Assembly: GCA_945876405.1 (NCBI GenBank)
Contig: CAMCOJ010000114.1
Coordinates: 1 to 6,789, forward strand
Length of the DNA stretch: 6,789 nucleotides
Direction of reading: 5' to 3'
Origin: an uncultured Ruminococcus sp.
GTDB taxonomy: Bacteria > Bacillota > Clostridia > Oscillospirales > Ruminococcaceae
This document shows, in pieces, positions 1-6,590 of the stretch. The notes beneath the pieces are model-generated. The model saw nothing but the letters and a program-made list of their open reading frames with translations, ran no database searches and was not told the DNA's origin. The stretch's first letter is position 1. Each line of letters opens with the position of its first letter. A program made the position numbers and the translations under genes.

Positions 1-818
1 ATGAAGACAATTAGAGGGGGTTTCTGCATGTATAGTGCTGCTGGCATTGCAACAGCCTGACGGGCTATTCGCGAAGCTGCCGCCTGTGCCACAGCTGTCG
101 GAAGGGTTTTCAGGGATTCATTAAACACATAGGTATTGGACTGGATATTCCACGCTGCCTGAAATGCAAAAATCACAAGTGTCATCAGCGCCGGTTTCTG
201 ATTAGGCATAACAACCTCCCAGCATATGCGGAACATACCTGCGCCGTCTACCTTTGCCGCCTCTATAACGGCATCAGGTATCTGACTAATGGACTGTCTC
301 ATAAGGAACACACCCACAGGGGTTGCTATATTCGGAAGAATAAGGGCAAGATAAGTGTCTATCATACCAAGTTTTGAAATCACCATGTACTGAACTATGT
401 AGATAACATTGCTCTGGTAAAGCAGAGAAACAACTATCACGGAGTTTAGAAATTTACTTCCGCGGAATTTTCCTTTTGCAAGAACAAAGGCCGCCATGGA
501 GGCTGTGAAGCACTGTGCAAGGGTGACTGAGGCAGTTACCAGAACACTGTTTGCCACATAGCGCGAGAACGGCACCCACAGTCTGTCAGCGGATCTGAAC
601 ATATCACGAAAATTGTCAAGTGTCGGGTCCATAGCATAGAGCTTAGGCGGAAAAATAAACCATTCCTGTGACGGTTTAAGTGACATAACCACAGCCAGAT
701 ACACAGGAAGTATCATGAATATTCCCAGAACAAGCAGGAAAATAAATATCATAACTGTTCCGGCATGCTTTTTACCGGCTCTTCCGGAGGAGGCCTTAAG
801 TTTCTTTTCTTCAGGCAT
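1..818 (-). CDS. MalG-type sugar ABC transporter permease (partial, C-terminus off the left edge)
   Basis: Inner-membrane permease subunit of a carbohydrate ABC importer; it would pair with the MalF-type permease encoded just upstream. Read from ATG at 818, the frame stays open for 272 codons to the window edge. I see a lysine-rich N-terminus (residues 1-18), a first membrane helix at about 21-46, further hydrophobic segments at about 88-113, 125-148 and 157-173, and the cytoplasmic EAA loop at 186-209 (EAAKVDGAG followed by VVMPNQKP), which docks on the ATPase. A hydrophobic stretch follows at about 210-224. The last visible residues, KPPLIVF, match the conserved PPLIVF-like stretch near the end of this family, so probably only about 15-25 residues are missing. 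The start is supported by AAGGGGG at 828-834, which lies inside the last codons of the preceding gene, 9 bases from the ATG. The gap to that gene is 4 bases, so the two are almost certainly co-transcribed. Sugar specificity is not evident. Confidence 0.93.
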   Translation of the reverse strand, partial: MPEEKKLKASSGRAGKKHAGTVMIFIFLLVLGIFMILPVYLAVVMSLKPSQEWFIFPPKLYAMDPTLDNFRDMFRSADRLWVPFSRYVANSVLVTASVTLAQCFTASMAAFVLAKGKFRGSKFLNSVIVVSLLYQSNVIYIVQYMVISKLGMIDTYLALILPNIATPVGVFLMRQSISQIPDAVIEAAKVDGAGMFRICWEVVMPNQKPALMTLVIFAFQAAWNIQSNTYVFNESLKTLPTAVAQAAASRIARQAVAMPAALYMQKPPLIVF

Positions 819-822
819 AAAC

Positions 823-1728
823 CTAATCCCCCTTAGCCAGTATTCTGGTAATAAGTTTGTTTACAGCATACATTACGATGAAAAGCACCGTACATATTGC
901 CGACGAATAACCCATCTCATATCTTACCCAGCCGTAGTCATACGCATGGGTCATTACTGTGTGTGCCGCGTAATCGGTGCTTGGAAAACCAACAAGGTTT
1001 CTTGCTGCAATATCAGCTGTAAATGCGGACACTATCTGCATAACCGCTGCAAAAAGCATCTGCGGCTTCATGGCAGGTACAGTTATATAAAAAAGCTCCT
1101 GCCAGCGGTTTTTTATTCCTTCAATTGCGCCTGCCTCGTAAAGACTTTTATCAATATTCTGAAATCCGGCTCTGAGGGCAAGGAATCCTGCACCAAGACT
1201 TATCCAGAGCTGAACGATAATTACAACGAAAAGAATGTAGTTTGCGTCAGTAAGCCACTGACGCGCCGATGTTATTATTCCGAGATCAAGCAGAAATGCA
1301 TTTACATATCCGTACTGGTCACCGCTGAATATGAGCTGCCAGACTGTGTAAACTCCTGCCATGGACGGTATATAGAAAATGAGGGTAAAAACAGTTCGCA
1401 GACATGAAGGAAGTTCATTGATAAGCCAGGCAAGCAGAAAACAGAGTACATAGCTTACAGGACCGGAAAACAGTGCAAATATCAGAGTTACCTTTATGGA
1501 ATGAATAAATGTTCTGTCTGAAAGAAAAAGTGTTTTAAAATTTGAAAGTCCCACAAACTCAGGGAAGTTTACCATATCAAAGTTCGTAAATCCGAGTGGA
1601 AGGGAGATAACAACCGGAACCACAGTAAAAATAATAAAAAAAATCATAAACGGAGCGAGCATAAGCCAGCATTCCAGTGATTCTGTTTTATAAAGTGACT
1701 TTTTCTTTTTCCCAGAGCCATTCTTCAT
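823..1728 (-). CDS. MalF-type sugar ABC transporter permease
   Basis: Second inner-membrane permease of the carbohydrate importer, 301 residues from the chosen start, a normal length for the family. The N-terminus is short and lysine-rich (MKNGSGKKKK). Hydrophobic helices are visible at about 22-44, 77-101, 111-133, 163-186, 223-238 and 275-296. The EAA loop is at 198-221: EAGAIEG, then ITVPAMKP, with Gly in place of the last Ala of EAA, a common variant. The frame can be extended to an ATG at 1761, but that would overlap the upstream gene and has no ribosome binding site. The ATG at 1728 has a perfect AGGAGG at 1736-1741, 7 bases away, so 1728 is preferred. The gap to the solute-binding protein gene is then 13 bases, filled by this binding site. 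The downstream permease starts 4 bases after the TAG stop. Family assignment is firm; substrate is unknown. Confidence 0.95.
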   Translation of the reverse strand: MKNGSGKKKKSLYKTESLECWLMLAPFMIFFIIFTVVPVVISLPLGFTNFDMVNFPEFVGLSNFKTLFLSDRTFIHSIKVTLIFALFSGPVSYVLCFLLAWLINELPSCLRTVFTLIFYIPSMAGVYTVWQLIFSGDQYGYVNAFLLDLGIITSARQWLTDANYILFVVIIVQLWISLGAGFLALRAGFQNIDKSLYEAGAIEGIKNRWQELFYITVPAMKPQMLFAAVMQIVSAFTADIAARNLVGFPSTDYAAHTVMTHAYDYGWVRYEMGYSSAICTVLFIVMYAVNKLITRILAKGD

Positions 1729-1735
1729 GAAGGCA

Positions 1736-1741
1736 CCTCCT
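1736..1741 (-). promoter_or_regulatory. Ribosome binding site that fixes the MalF-type permease start
   Basis: AGGAGG on the minus strand, beginning one base after the TAA stop of the solute-binding protein gene (1742-1744) and ending 7 bases before ATG at 1728. It rules in favour of the 1728 start over the upstream ATG at 1761. Confidence 0.9.
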
Positions 1742-4666
1742 TTACATTCCGAGATTTTCACGTTTTCTTAGTATTTCTGCATTTATATCACGATTGTACC
1801 ACATTATGGTGTCACGGGGATTTCGGTGGCTGTTCACTGTCTCTCTGAATGCCGTCATTATGTTTCGTGTAACGGCATAGGAGGCAGGAATTATAGGTAT
1901 TTCTTTAAGTTCCTCTCTCTGAAGGGCAAGTTTTCTCACCTCGGCAGGAGTCCAGGAAAGCTGCGATGCCGTTTCTGTGTTGGCCGCGTCATATCGTCCC
2001 ATGGTTCCGAGCAGGCCTTCAACCAGAGTTCCGTACCGAGTCTGAACCTCAGTTGATGAAAACCAGCGCAGGAACTCCCAGGCATCATCCTTGTTTTCTG
2101 TACTGCTGAAAATAACGGCTCCGCTGCCGCTTGAATTTGCTGCATGGGATACTGTTCCGTCTTCACGGACAGTTCCCGGAACAGATGTAAAGTCCCACAG
2201 GCCGTTCAGCTCCGGTGCTGCTGACTTAAGCTGGTTGTAAAATGTATAGTTCTGAATAACAACGGGATATGTTCCGTCTCTGAAACGGCTGAAAGGATCA
2301 TAAACCTGCTCAAATCTGTATTCGGTGTAAAAATCTGTCCACTTCTCAAAGGCATGTACTGCATCAATGCTGTCAAATGATGTTGCAGTCAGGTCATCGT
2401 TGTAGTAGTTCAGCCCGCTCTGAAGCATCAGCATGGCAAATGTATGGCCTGACTCTGTAGAGGGGGCGGCATTTGCCGAAGGAAGTATAAGTCCGGCATA
2501 CATGTGATTTCTCTGAAGCACCGGCAGCAGTTCAATCAGTTCATCCCAGGTCTGCGGAATATGAGTAACTCCTGTTCCGCTCAGGATATCCTTTCTGTAG
2601 AACATAACGGGAAAGCTCTGGGAAAGGGGAATTCCGTATACTCCTCCGTCATATGTATAGGGCACCATGGCTTCAGACTGAAAGTTTTTTTTTATATCCT
2701 CAAAACCTTCCCTGCCGCTGAGCTCATCAAGCAGTCCTCTTGCTGCAAGGTTTACGGGAAATTCACCGCCCAGAAAAAGAGCGATATCCGGTCCCTTTCC
2801 TGCAAGTGCGGCTTCAACCACACCGCCCTGAACTATGTTAAGATTTACAGGAATACCGGTAGAGGGTGTAAAGTCAGACTCCACAAGTTCCTTAACGGCA
2901 AGAGCCTGGTCACGTCCGAGATTTACCCAGACGCTCAGTGCCCCTTCCTCCGCTGTTCCGGAAATAACGCTGTAGTCCTCATAGAAGGATGCTAAAAATG
3001 CCTTTATGCCAAAAGCAAGGGAACCGAAAAAGCTTTCCTTTACAGATGAAAACTCCATATCATATGAGGCAATCTCGATATAGTCGATCTCAAGCGGCTG
3101 GTCTCTGCAGTCTCTTACCCATGATGAGATTGCTGCGATATTGTCCTTAAGCTGGGAAAGGTACATAGGGATACGTGCCGGCTTGTCCGTGCATTTGTCG
3201 AGGATAACGAACATTCTCTCTATGCCTGCGGCCTCGGAACCGCTTGTGTCCGAAAATTCTTCTATGTATTTTTTAAGAATCTTAAGCTCGGATGAAATAC
3301 GGGAAAAATCATCCGTGATCTCAGGTATGACCTTGTCCACGTTGTAGTCAGTATATTTGTCCGGTGAAGGACCTGTTATCATAAGTATCTTTCTGTAGTA
3401 TTCGTTCAGCTCGGAAATAAGCGGTTCAAGCCTTCTGAGTGCCCCGCCCATATCGCCCGGAACTGCCTCAAGTGTTATGCTGTGGTCCTCTCCGGCAGTG
3501 AGATAAACGTAAATGTCATCACCGTTGGCTGTCTGCGGAACGACACTGTTCCATTTCGTTCCGTATCTGAAGCGGACATTTTCAAATTCCTCATAAGGCA
3601 CAGCATCATCTATGTATATTCGTCTTGCCGAATTAAATCCGCGCATGTACTGCTGTCTTGCCTTTATCCCAAGGCGATACCATCCGTCCGCAGTAATATT
3701 TTCCGCAGGTATCTCCCAGGTAATTGTCTGAAACGCCTTCTTCCAGTTATTGTCCCCGATAGTATTGTAAATCATCTTTCCCGGTTTTGCCGGAGAAGCA
3801 AGGTAACTTGAATTGTCTGAAGTAGGATAAAGCGTTGAATCTGACTTGAACACTGCCTCTTCCCCTTCTATGCGGAAGAGCGTTGAAGGCGTGTTTTTTA
3901 TATCTGATTCCGAAGGAGCAAGTTCCCTGTAGGGTGCTGATTTTTCATGGTGATAAAGTTTAAGATATTCGATTGCTATAAATGCTCTGGAGGCCTCAAA
4001 GGTAAACTCGTGTGTTCCCTTTTCAAGATAAAATATAAGCGGAGCATTAAAAAGTCCGTCGGGATCGCATATATCCTTTTCCATCCATTTGCTGTACTGT
4101 ATCTGTGAAGGTCTGCTCTGGTTTCCGGAAGAGTTTTCAGTTATCCCGCTCTCATTTACCCAGACTCTGTTAAGAACGATTCTTGAAGCGGAGTCAAAGG
4201 GAGTTTTACCGTCTATCTTAAGTGAAAGCTCCGTGGAGGCTGATGATGAACCAACAGGGCAGTATGAAATTCCGATATTGTAAACGGCGGTTTCCGGGAC
4301 ATTTATACGGTAGGTAACCGTTCCCTCAGCTGAATTCCATATAAGAACATCGTCCTTTACAATATCATTTTCATTTCCGCAGCTTCCCTTCATGAATTCG
4401 CCGCCCGAAGCCTTTATGTAATCCGTTCCACGCACTGTGACCTCGCTCTTTGCGGTATTTTTCCCTATATATTCATCAAAATAATCTCCGTATGAATCTT
4501 CTCTGCTGAATACTATCTCCGTATCAGAATTTGTTTCCGCAGTATTCTGAATTTCCGCTGCTAAAGCCGCCTCCGGCACAGCCAGAGCAAATGCCAGCAC
4601 GGCCGCTGCAAAGCGATAAATTTTCCTTACTCCCGATGTCAATACAATACCACCCCTGTCAGACAT
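1742..4666 (-). CDS. Large modular extracellular solute-binding protein (family 1) with N-terminal carbohydrate-binding-like modules
   Basis: Extracellular capture subunit of the sugar importer, 974 residues, about twice the usual 400-450. A signal peptide covers residues 1-36 or 37 (hydrophobic core FAAAVLAFALAVP, likely cut after ALA). It has no lipobox cysteine; the first Cys is residue 96. Residues about 76-240 and 263-404 look like two beta-sandwich modules of the CBM6/CBM35 kind (the second opens with RIEGEEA); this is a fold-level impression. Residues about 405-520 are mostly helical, followed by a hydrophobic connector (FFGSLAFGIKAFLASF, 546-561). The binding domain runs from about 575 to 965: ALSVWVNLG at 576-584, GKGPDIALFLGGE at 623-635, YGIPLSQSFPVMFYRKDI at 677-694, TWDELIELLP at 706-715, and AWEFLRWFSS at 862-871. 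It is the first gene of the operon and has a consensus promoter. The ATG at 4666 has no clear ribosome binding site; a TTG at 4642 (codon 9) does, and gives a shorter, typical signal peptide. That start is a real alternative (966 residues). Confidence 0.93.
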   Translation of the reverse strand: MSDRGGIVLTSGVRKIYRFAAAVLAFALAVPEAALAAEIQNTAETNSDTEIVFSREDSYGDYFDEYIGKNTAKSEVTVRGTDYIKASGGEFMKGSCGNENDIVKDDVLIWNSAEGTVTYRINVPETAVYNIGISYCPVGSSSASTELSLKIDGKTPFDSASRIVLNRVWVNESGITENSSGNQSRPSQIQYSKWMEKDICDPDGLFNAPLIFYLEKGTHEFTFEASRAFIAIEYLKLYHHEKSAPYRELAPSESDIKNTPSTLFRIEGEEAVFKSDSTLYPTSDNSSYLASPAKPGKMIYNTIGDNNWKKAFQTITWEIPAENITADGWYRLGIKARQQYMRGFNSARRIYIDDAVPYEEFENVRFRYGTKWNSVVPQTANGDDIYVYLTAGEDHSITLEAVPGDMGGALRRLEPLISELNEYYRKILMITGPSPDKYTDYNVDKVIPEITDDFSRISSELKILKKYIEEFSDTSGSEAAGIERMFVILDKCTDKPARIPMYLSQLKDNIAAISSWVRDCRDQPLEIDYIEIASYDMEFSSVKESFFGSLAFGIKAFLASFYEDYSVISGTAEEGALSVWVNLGRDQALAVKELVESDFTPSTGIPVNLNIVQGGVVEAALAGKGPDIALFLGGEFPVNLAARGLLDELSGREGFEDIKKNFQSEAMVPYTYDGGVYGIPLSQSFPVMFYRKDILSGTGVTHIPQTWDELIELLPVLQRNHMYAGLILPSANAAPSTESGHTFAMLMLQSGLNYYNDDLTATSFDSIDAVHAFEKWTDFYTEYRFEQVYDPFSRFRDGTYPVVIQNYTFYNQLKSAAPELNGLWDFTSVPGTVREDGTVSHAANSSGSGAVIFSSTENKDDAWEFLRWFSSTEVQTRYGTLVEGLLGTMGRYDAANTETASQLSWTPAEVRKLALQREELKEIPIIPASYAVTRNIMTAFRETVNSHRNPRDTIMWYNRDINAEILRKRENLGM
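4650..4657 (-). promoter_or_regulatory. Candidate ribosome binding site for an alternative TTG start of the solute-binding protein
   Basis: AGGGGTGG on the minus strand, 7 bases upstream of an in-frame TTG at 4642-4640. The ATG at 4666 has only AT-rich sequence and CAGAC in front of it. A start at 4642 would give MTSGVRKIYRF followed by the hydrophobic core, a normal signal peptide n-region. This is an inference from spacing and sequence only. Confidence 0.45.
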
Positions 4667-4673
4667 TTGTCTG
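4660..4673. promoter_or_regulatory. Palindrome CAGACA-N2-TGTCTG over the solute-binding protein start region
   Basis: A perfect 6-bp inverted repeat separated by 2 bases, overlapping the ATG at 4666 and about 45 bases downstream of the predicted transcription start. An imperfect relative (CAGATA-N4-TGTCTG) lies at 4775-4790, upstream of the -35 box. The pair could be operator sites flanking the promoter, or the downstream one could form a small mRNA hairpin at the start codon. No regulator gene is present in the window to link to it. Confidence 0.3.
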
Positions 4674-4724
4674 CATATTTTTTACACAAAAAAGTGTTCT
4701 CCAAAACGCAATTACTCATTAAAA

Positions 4725-4753
4725 ATTATATCAAAAATACTAATGACTGTCAA
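4725..4753 (-). promoter_or_regulatory. Consensus sigma-A promoter of the sugar transporter operon
   Basis: On the minus strand, TTGACA (4748-4753), 17 bases, then TATAAT (4725-4730): an exact match to both hexamers with optimal spacing. Transcription would start near 4718, giving an untranslated leader of about 50 bases before ATG at 4666. Such a strong core promoter suggests control by a repressor rather than an activator, which is inference. Confidence 0.87.
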
Positions 4754-4848
4754 GAATTCAGAAACAAAGGGGTGCAGATATTTTTGTCTGGTTTCAATGG
4801 AAAATAAATGGTAAAAATCAAAATCTCTTATTCGAAAGATTCTATAAA

Positions 4849-4898
4849 AGGAAGTGTCATAGGAAGTGTCATAAATGACACTTCCTATGACACTTCCT
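4849..4898. repeat. Perfect 24-bp inverted repeat built from four copies of a 12-mer
   Basis: The 12-mer AGGAAGTGTCAT occurs twice in tandem (4849-4860, 4861-4872), followed by AA, followed by two tandem copies of its reverse complement (4875-4886, 4887-4898). The whole is one perfect 24-bp stem with a nominal 2-base loop. On the minus strand it is followed by TTTTATAG, a weak U-tract, so it may act as a terminator for minus-strand transcripts reaching it. It could also be a paired operator, since each half contains TGTCAT facing ATGACA, or a dispersed intergenic repeat. The sequence alone does not decide between these. Confidence 0.9.
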
Positions 4899-4940
4899 AA
4901 ATTTTAACATTCCATTGTTTGGTCTTCTTATCATATCCTA

Positions 4941-4969
4941 TTAATATCACAGCAAATCGCTGATGTCAA
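4941..4969 (-). promoter_or_regulatory. Candidate extended -10 promoter facing the four-copy hairpin
   Basis: On the minus strand, TTGACA (4964-4969), 17 bases, then TATTAA (4941-4946, 4 of 6 matches) preceded by TGA, which makes a TGN extended -10. The spacer contains a short inverted repeat, CAGC-N5-GCTG, at 4950-4962. A transcript would start near 4934 and run into the hairpin at 4849-4898 about 36 bases later. No protein-coding gene lies between them. It could drive a small RNA of about 90 bases or be a second, distal promoter of the transporter operon. Confidence 0.4.
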
Positions 4970-4984
4970 TCCGTATATTTGCCA

Positions 4985-5023
4985 AAACACCGCATACGCT
5001 GCAAAAATGCATATGCAGTGTTT
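4985..5023. terminator. Stem-loop terminator after the AAA-ATPase gene
   Basis: A 15-bp stem (13 Watson-Crick pairs and 2 G-U pairs on the minus-strand RNA) with a 9-base loop. It begins 6 bases after the TGA stop at 5030-5032. On the minus strand the stem ends in GTGTTT and is followed by one more T and then GGC, so the U-tract is short but mostly part of the stem. Read on the plus strand, the stem is followed by AATTTTTC, so it could also stop plus-strand transcripts. Position and stem length support a terminator. Confidence 0.7.
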
Positions 5024-5029
5024 AATTTT

Positions 5030-6583
5030 TCATTTGTCAATCCACTCAGAAACCGTTCTGCTTTCGCTGGAGATATTTACTCCGATCTTATGGACTGTCC
5101 TGCTGTCATCGAGATATGGAAGAGCGTACTGCATTTTTTCTATTTGCTCCAGCGCTTCCTTTGCACTGCCGTCGAGTTTGAATTCGAAAATATATATATC
5201 ATTGTCACTTTCTATAATCACATCAGCTCTTCCCTTGCTGTTCTGTTTTTCAATCAGTGTTGTGTAACATGAGAGAAGGCGGAATATGATGTAAAATGTG
5301 TACGAAAAATGCGTTTCAAAATCCTTTGCACGTTCATCTTTGTTAGCTTCATACGGTATTGACGAAAGAAACGATGTGAACGCGTCGCGCACTCCGTCAA
5401 GATCACATCTGCGAAGCATACGGTCAAGATTTTTAACCCGGTTTTCAGGAAGATCTTCCGGGTCCCTGAAATAACTGTTTGCTATTAATGCAACAAACCC
5501 TTTTCTCACCTCATTGTTCGGATAATCGAGCATATACTCAGAATAATGTTTATCGTAACTTTTTATGGTGAGATAGCCGCTCTGATACAGCATCGCAAGC
5601 GGATCCTCCGAATCAGCACGATAATCAACAAAGTACTGTGCTTCATAGGGACGTCCGGTCAGCTTCTGCATATTAACACTATGACCTTCCAGCAGTTTCG
5701 CAAGATATGTCGGTGTTCCTGATCTGTACCAGTAATTTCCCGTTTCCATACTGTTAAAAGCATTTATCAGGCTGAACGGATTATATATATCCGTCATCCC
5801 GCTGCTGAAATGGTATCCGTCGTACTGTTTCTTCAGTATCGCCTTCATTTCCTCCTCAGTACATTCCATTTTCTCTGCCATCTCTGCAATAGGCTCTGCA
5901 AAATAACTGTACAGTTCTTTTTCCGTTATTCCGCATATCGCATCAAACCTGCTGTTCATACTGATATCATTCGGCTGGTTAAATCCTGAAAATACTGATA
6001 TCTGACTGAATTTTGTCACTCCGGTCAGAAGTACAAATCGCAGATTTGCATCCACAGCCTTGAATGTTCCGTAAAAACTTTTCAAAGTGTTTCTGTTTTT
6101 TTCCTCAAGGTCAGTATCAATCACATCAAGCATTGGTTTATCGTATTCATCTATAAGAACAACTGCTTTTTTACCTGTACTTTCCACTGCTTTATTAATT
6201 ATGTTCTGAAATCTTACTCCAAATGTTTCACGCTTGTTTGTAATTTCATATTCTTTTTCCCAGTTTTCGAGGTAATTATCCAATACATCTGCAAGACCAT
6301 CAGAATTTTCAAAAGCTCCCCCTGCAAAATCAATTCTGAAAACCGGATACTTCTCCCACTCTGTCTCAAGCGATTCTATCTTTAATCCCCTGAACAGTTC
6401 TTTTCTCCCTGAAAAATATGCATCAAGTGTGCTGATTAAAAGCGACTTTCCGAATCTGCGGGGACGTGACAGAAAGCATACATGTTCCTGCGCAAGGTTA
6501 TATACAAGGTCTGTTTTATCAACGTAAACATAATTTCCTTCTGTTATCGTTTCAAACGTCTGTATGCTTATCGGGTATCTCAT
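5030..6583 (-). CDS. AAA-ATPase-like protein with C-terminal PD-(D/E)XK nuclease-like domain
   Basis: A 517-residue cytoplasmic protein of the predicted AAA-ATPase family (Pfam PF09820) joined to the DUF1703 PD-(D/E)XK nuclease-like domain (PF08011), at normal family length. The N-terminus has the family signature (PISIQTFETI, then NYVYVDKTDLVY). The Walker A-like loop is RPRRFGKS at 40-47 with Lys46. Walker B is VVLIDEYDKP at 141-150 with Asp145 and Glu146. A sensor-like strand, FVLLTGVTKFSQ, lies at 183-194. Middle family motifs are YDGYHF at 254-259 and YNPFSLINAF at 267-276. The nuclease-like core is GRADVII at 451-457 with Asp454, then IYIFEFKL at 463-470 with Glu467 and Lys469, followed by a helix with Gln480. 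Motifs of both domains look intact. The start has AGGAGA 7 bases upstream and its own promoter. The biological role of the family is unknown; a link to defence or mobile DNA is only a suggestion, and nothing else of that sort is in the window. Confidence 0.93.
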   Translation of the reverse strand: MRYPISIQTFETITEGNYVYVDKTDLVYNLAQEHVCFLSRPRRFGKSLLISTLDAYFSGRKELFRGLKIESLETEWEKYPVFRIDFAGGAFENSDGLADVLDNYLENWEKEYEITNKRETFGVRFQNIINKAVESTGKKAVVLIDEYDKPMLDVIDTDLEEKNRNTLKSFYGTFKAVDANLRFVLLTGVTKFSQISVFSGFNQPNDISMNSRFDAICGITEKELYSYFAEPIAEMAEKMECTEEEMKAILKKQYDGYHFSSGMTDIYNPFSLINAFNSMETGNYWYRSGTPTYLAKLLEGHSVNMQKLTGRPYEAQYFVDYRADSEDPLAMLYQSGYLTIKSYDKHYSEYMLDYPNNEVRKGFVALIANSYFRDPEDLPENRVKNLDRMLRRCDLDGVRDAFTSFLSSIPYEANKDERAKDFETHFSYTFYIIFRLLSCYTTLIEKQNSKGRADVIIESDNDIYIFEFKLDGSAKEALEQIEKMQYALPYLDDSRTVHKIGVNISSESRTVSEWIDK

Positions 6584-6590
6584 TCTTTTC

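Noticed and set aside
715..1407. Open frame of 230 codons on the plus strand
   Set aside because: It lies antisense to the two permease genes, is rich in Cys, Tyr and Ser as antisense frames often are, has no ribosome binding site, and shows no recognisable domain. The minus-strand frames encode clear family members.
1729..1761. Longer start (ATG at 1761) for the MalF-type permease
   Set aside because: It would overlap the solute-binding protein gene by 20 bases and lacks a ribosome binding site, whereas ATG at 1728 has a perfect AGGAGG 7 bases upstream and gives the usual permease N-terminus.
1936..2166. Open frame of 76 codons on the minus strand in another phase
   Set aside because: It lies fully inside the solute-binding protein gene in a different frame, with no sign of independent translation.
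2504..2995. Open frame of 163 codons on the plus strand
   Set aside because: Antisense to the solute-binding domain, with no ribosome binding site or recognisable motif.
4659..4676. Five-codon frame (MQTNV, stop) beginning at ATG 4676
   Set aside because: No ribosome binding site and too short to support; it arises by chance next to the ATG at 4666.
4801..4850. Plus-strand TATAAA just before the four-copy hairpin as a promoter
   Set aside because: No acceptable -35 hexamer at 16-18 bases upstream and no plus-strand gene downstream.
4849..4898. CRISPR array or transposon end
   Set aside because: Copies are directly adjacent without spacers, two are inverted, and there is no transposase gene or target-site duplication visible on either side.
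4979..5272. Overlapping plus-strand open frames (97 and 86 codons)
   Set aside because: Antisense to the nuclease-like domain of the AAA-ATPase gene and running through its terminator stem; no credible ribosome binding site or domain.
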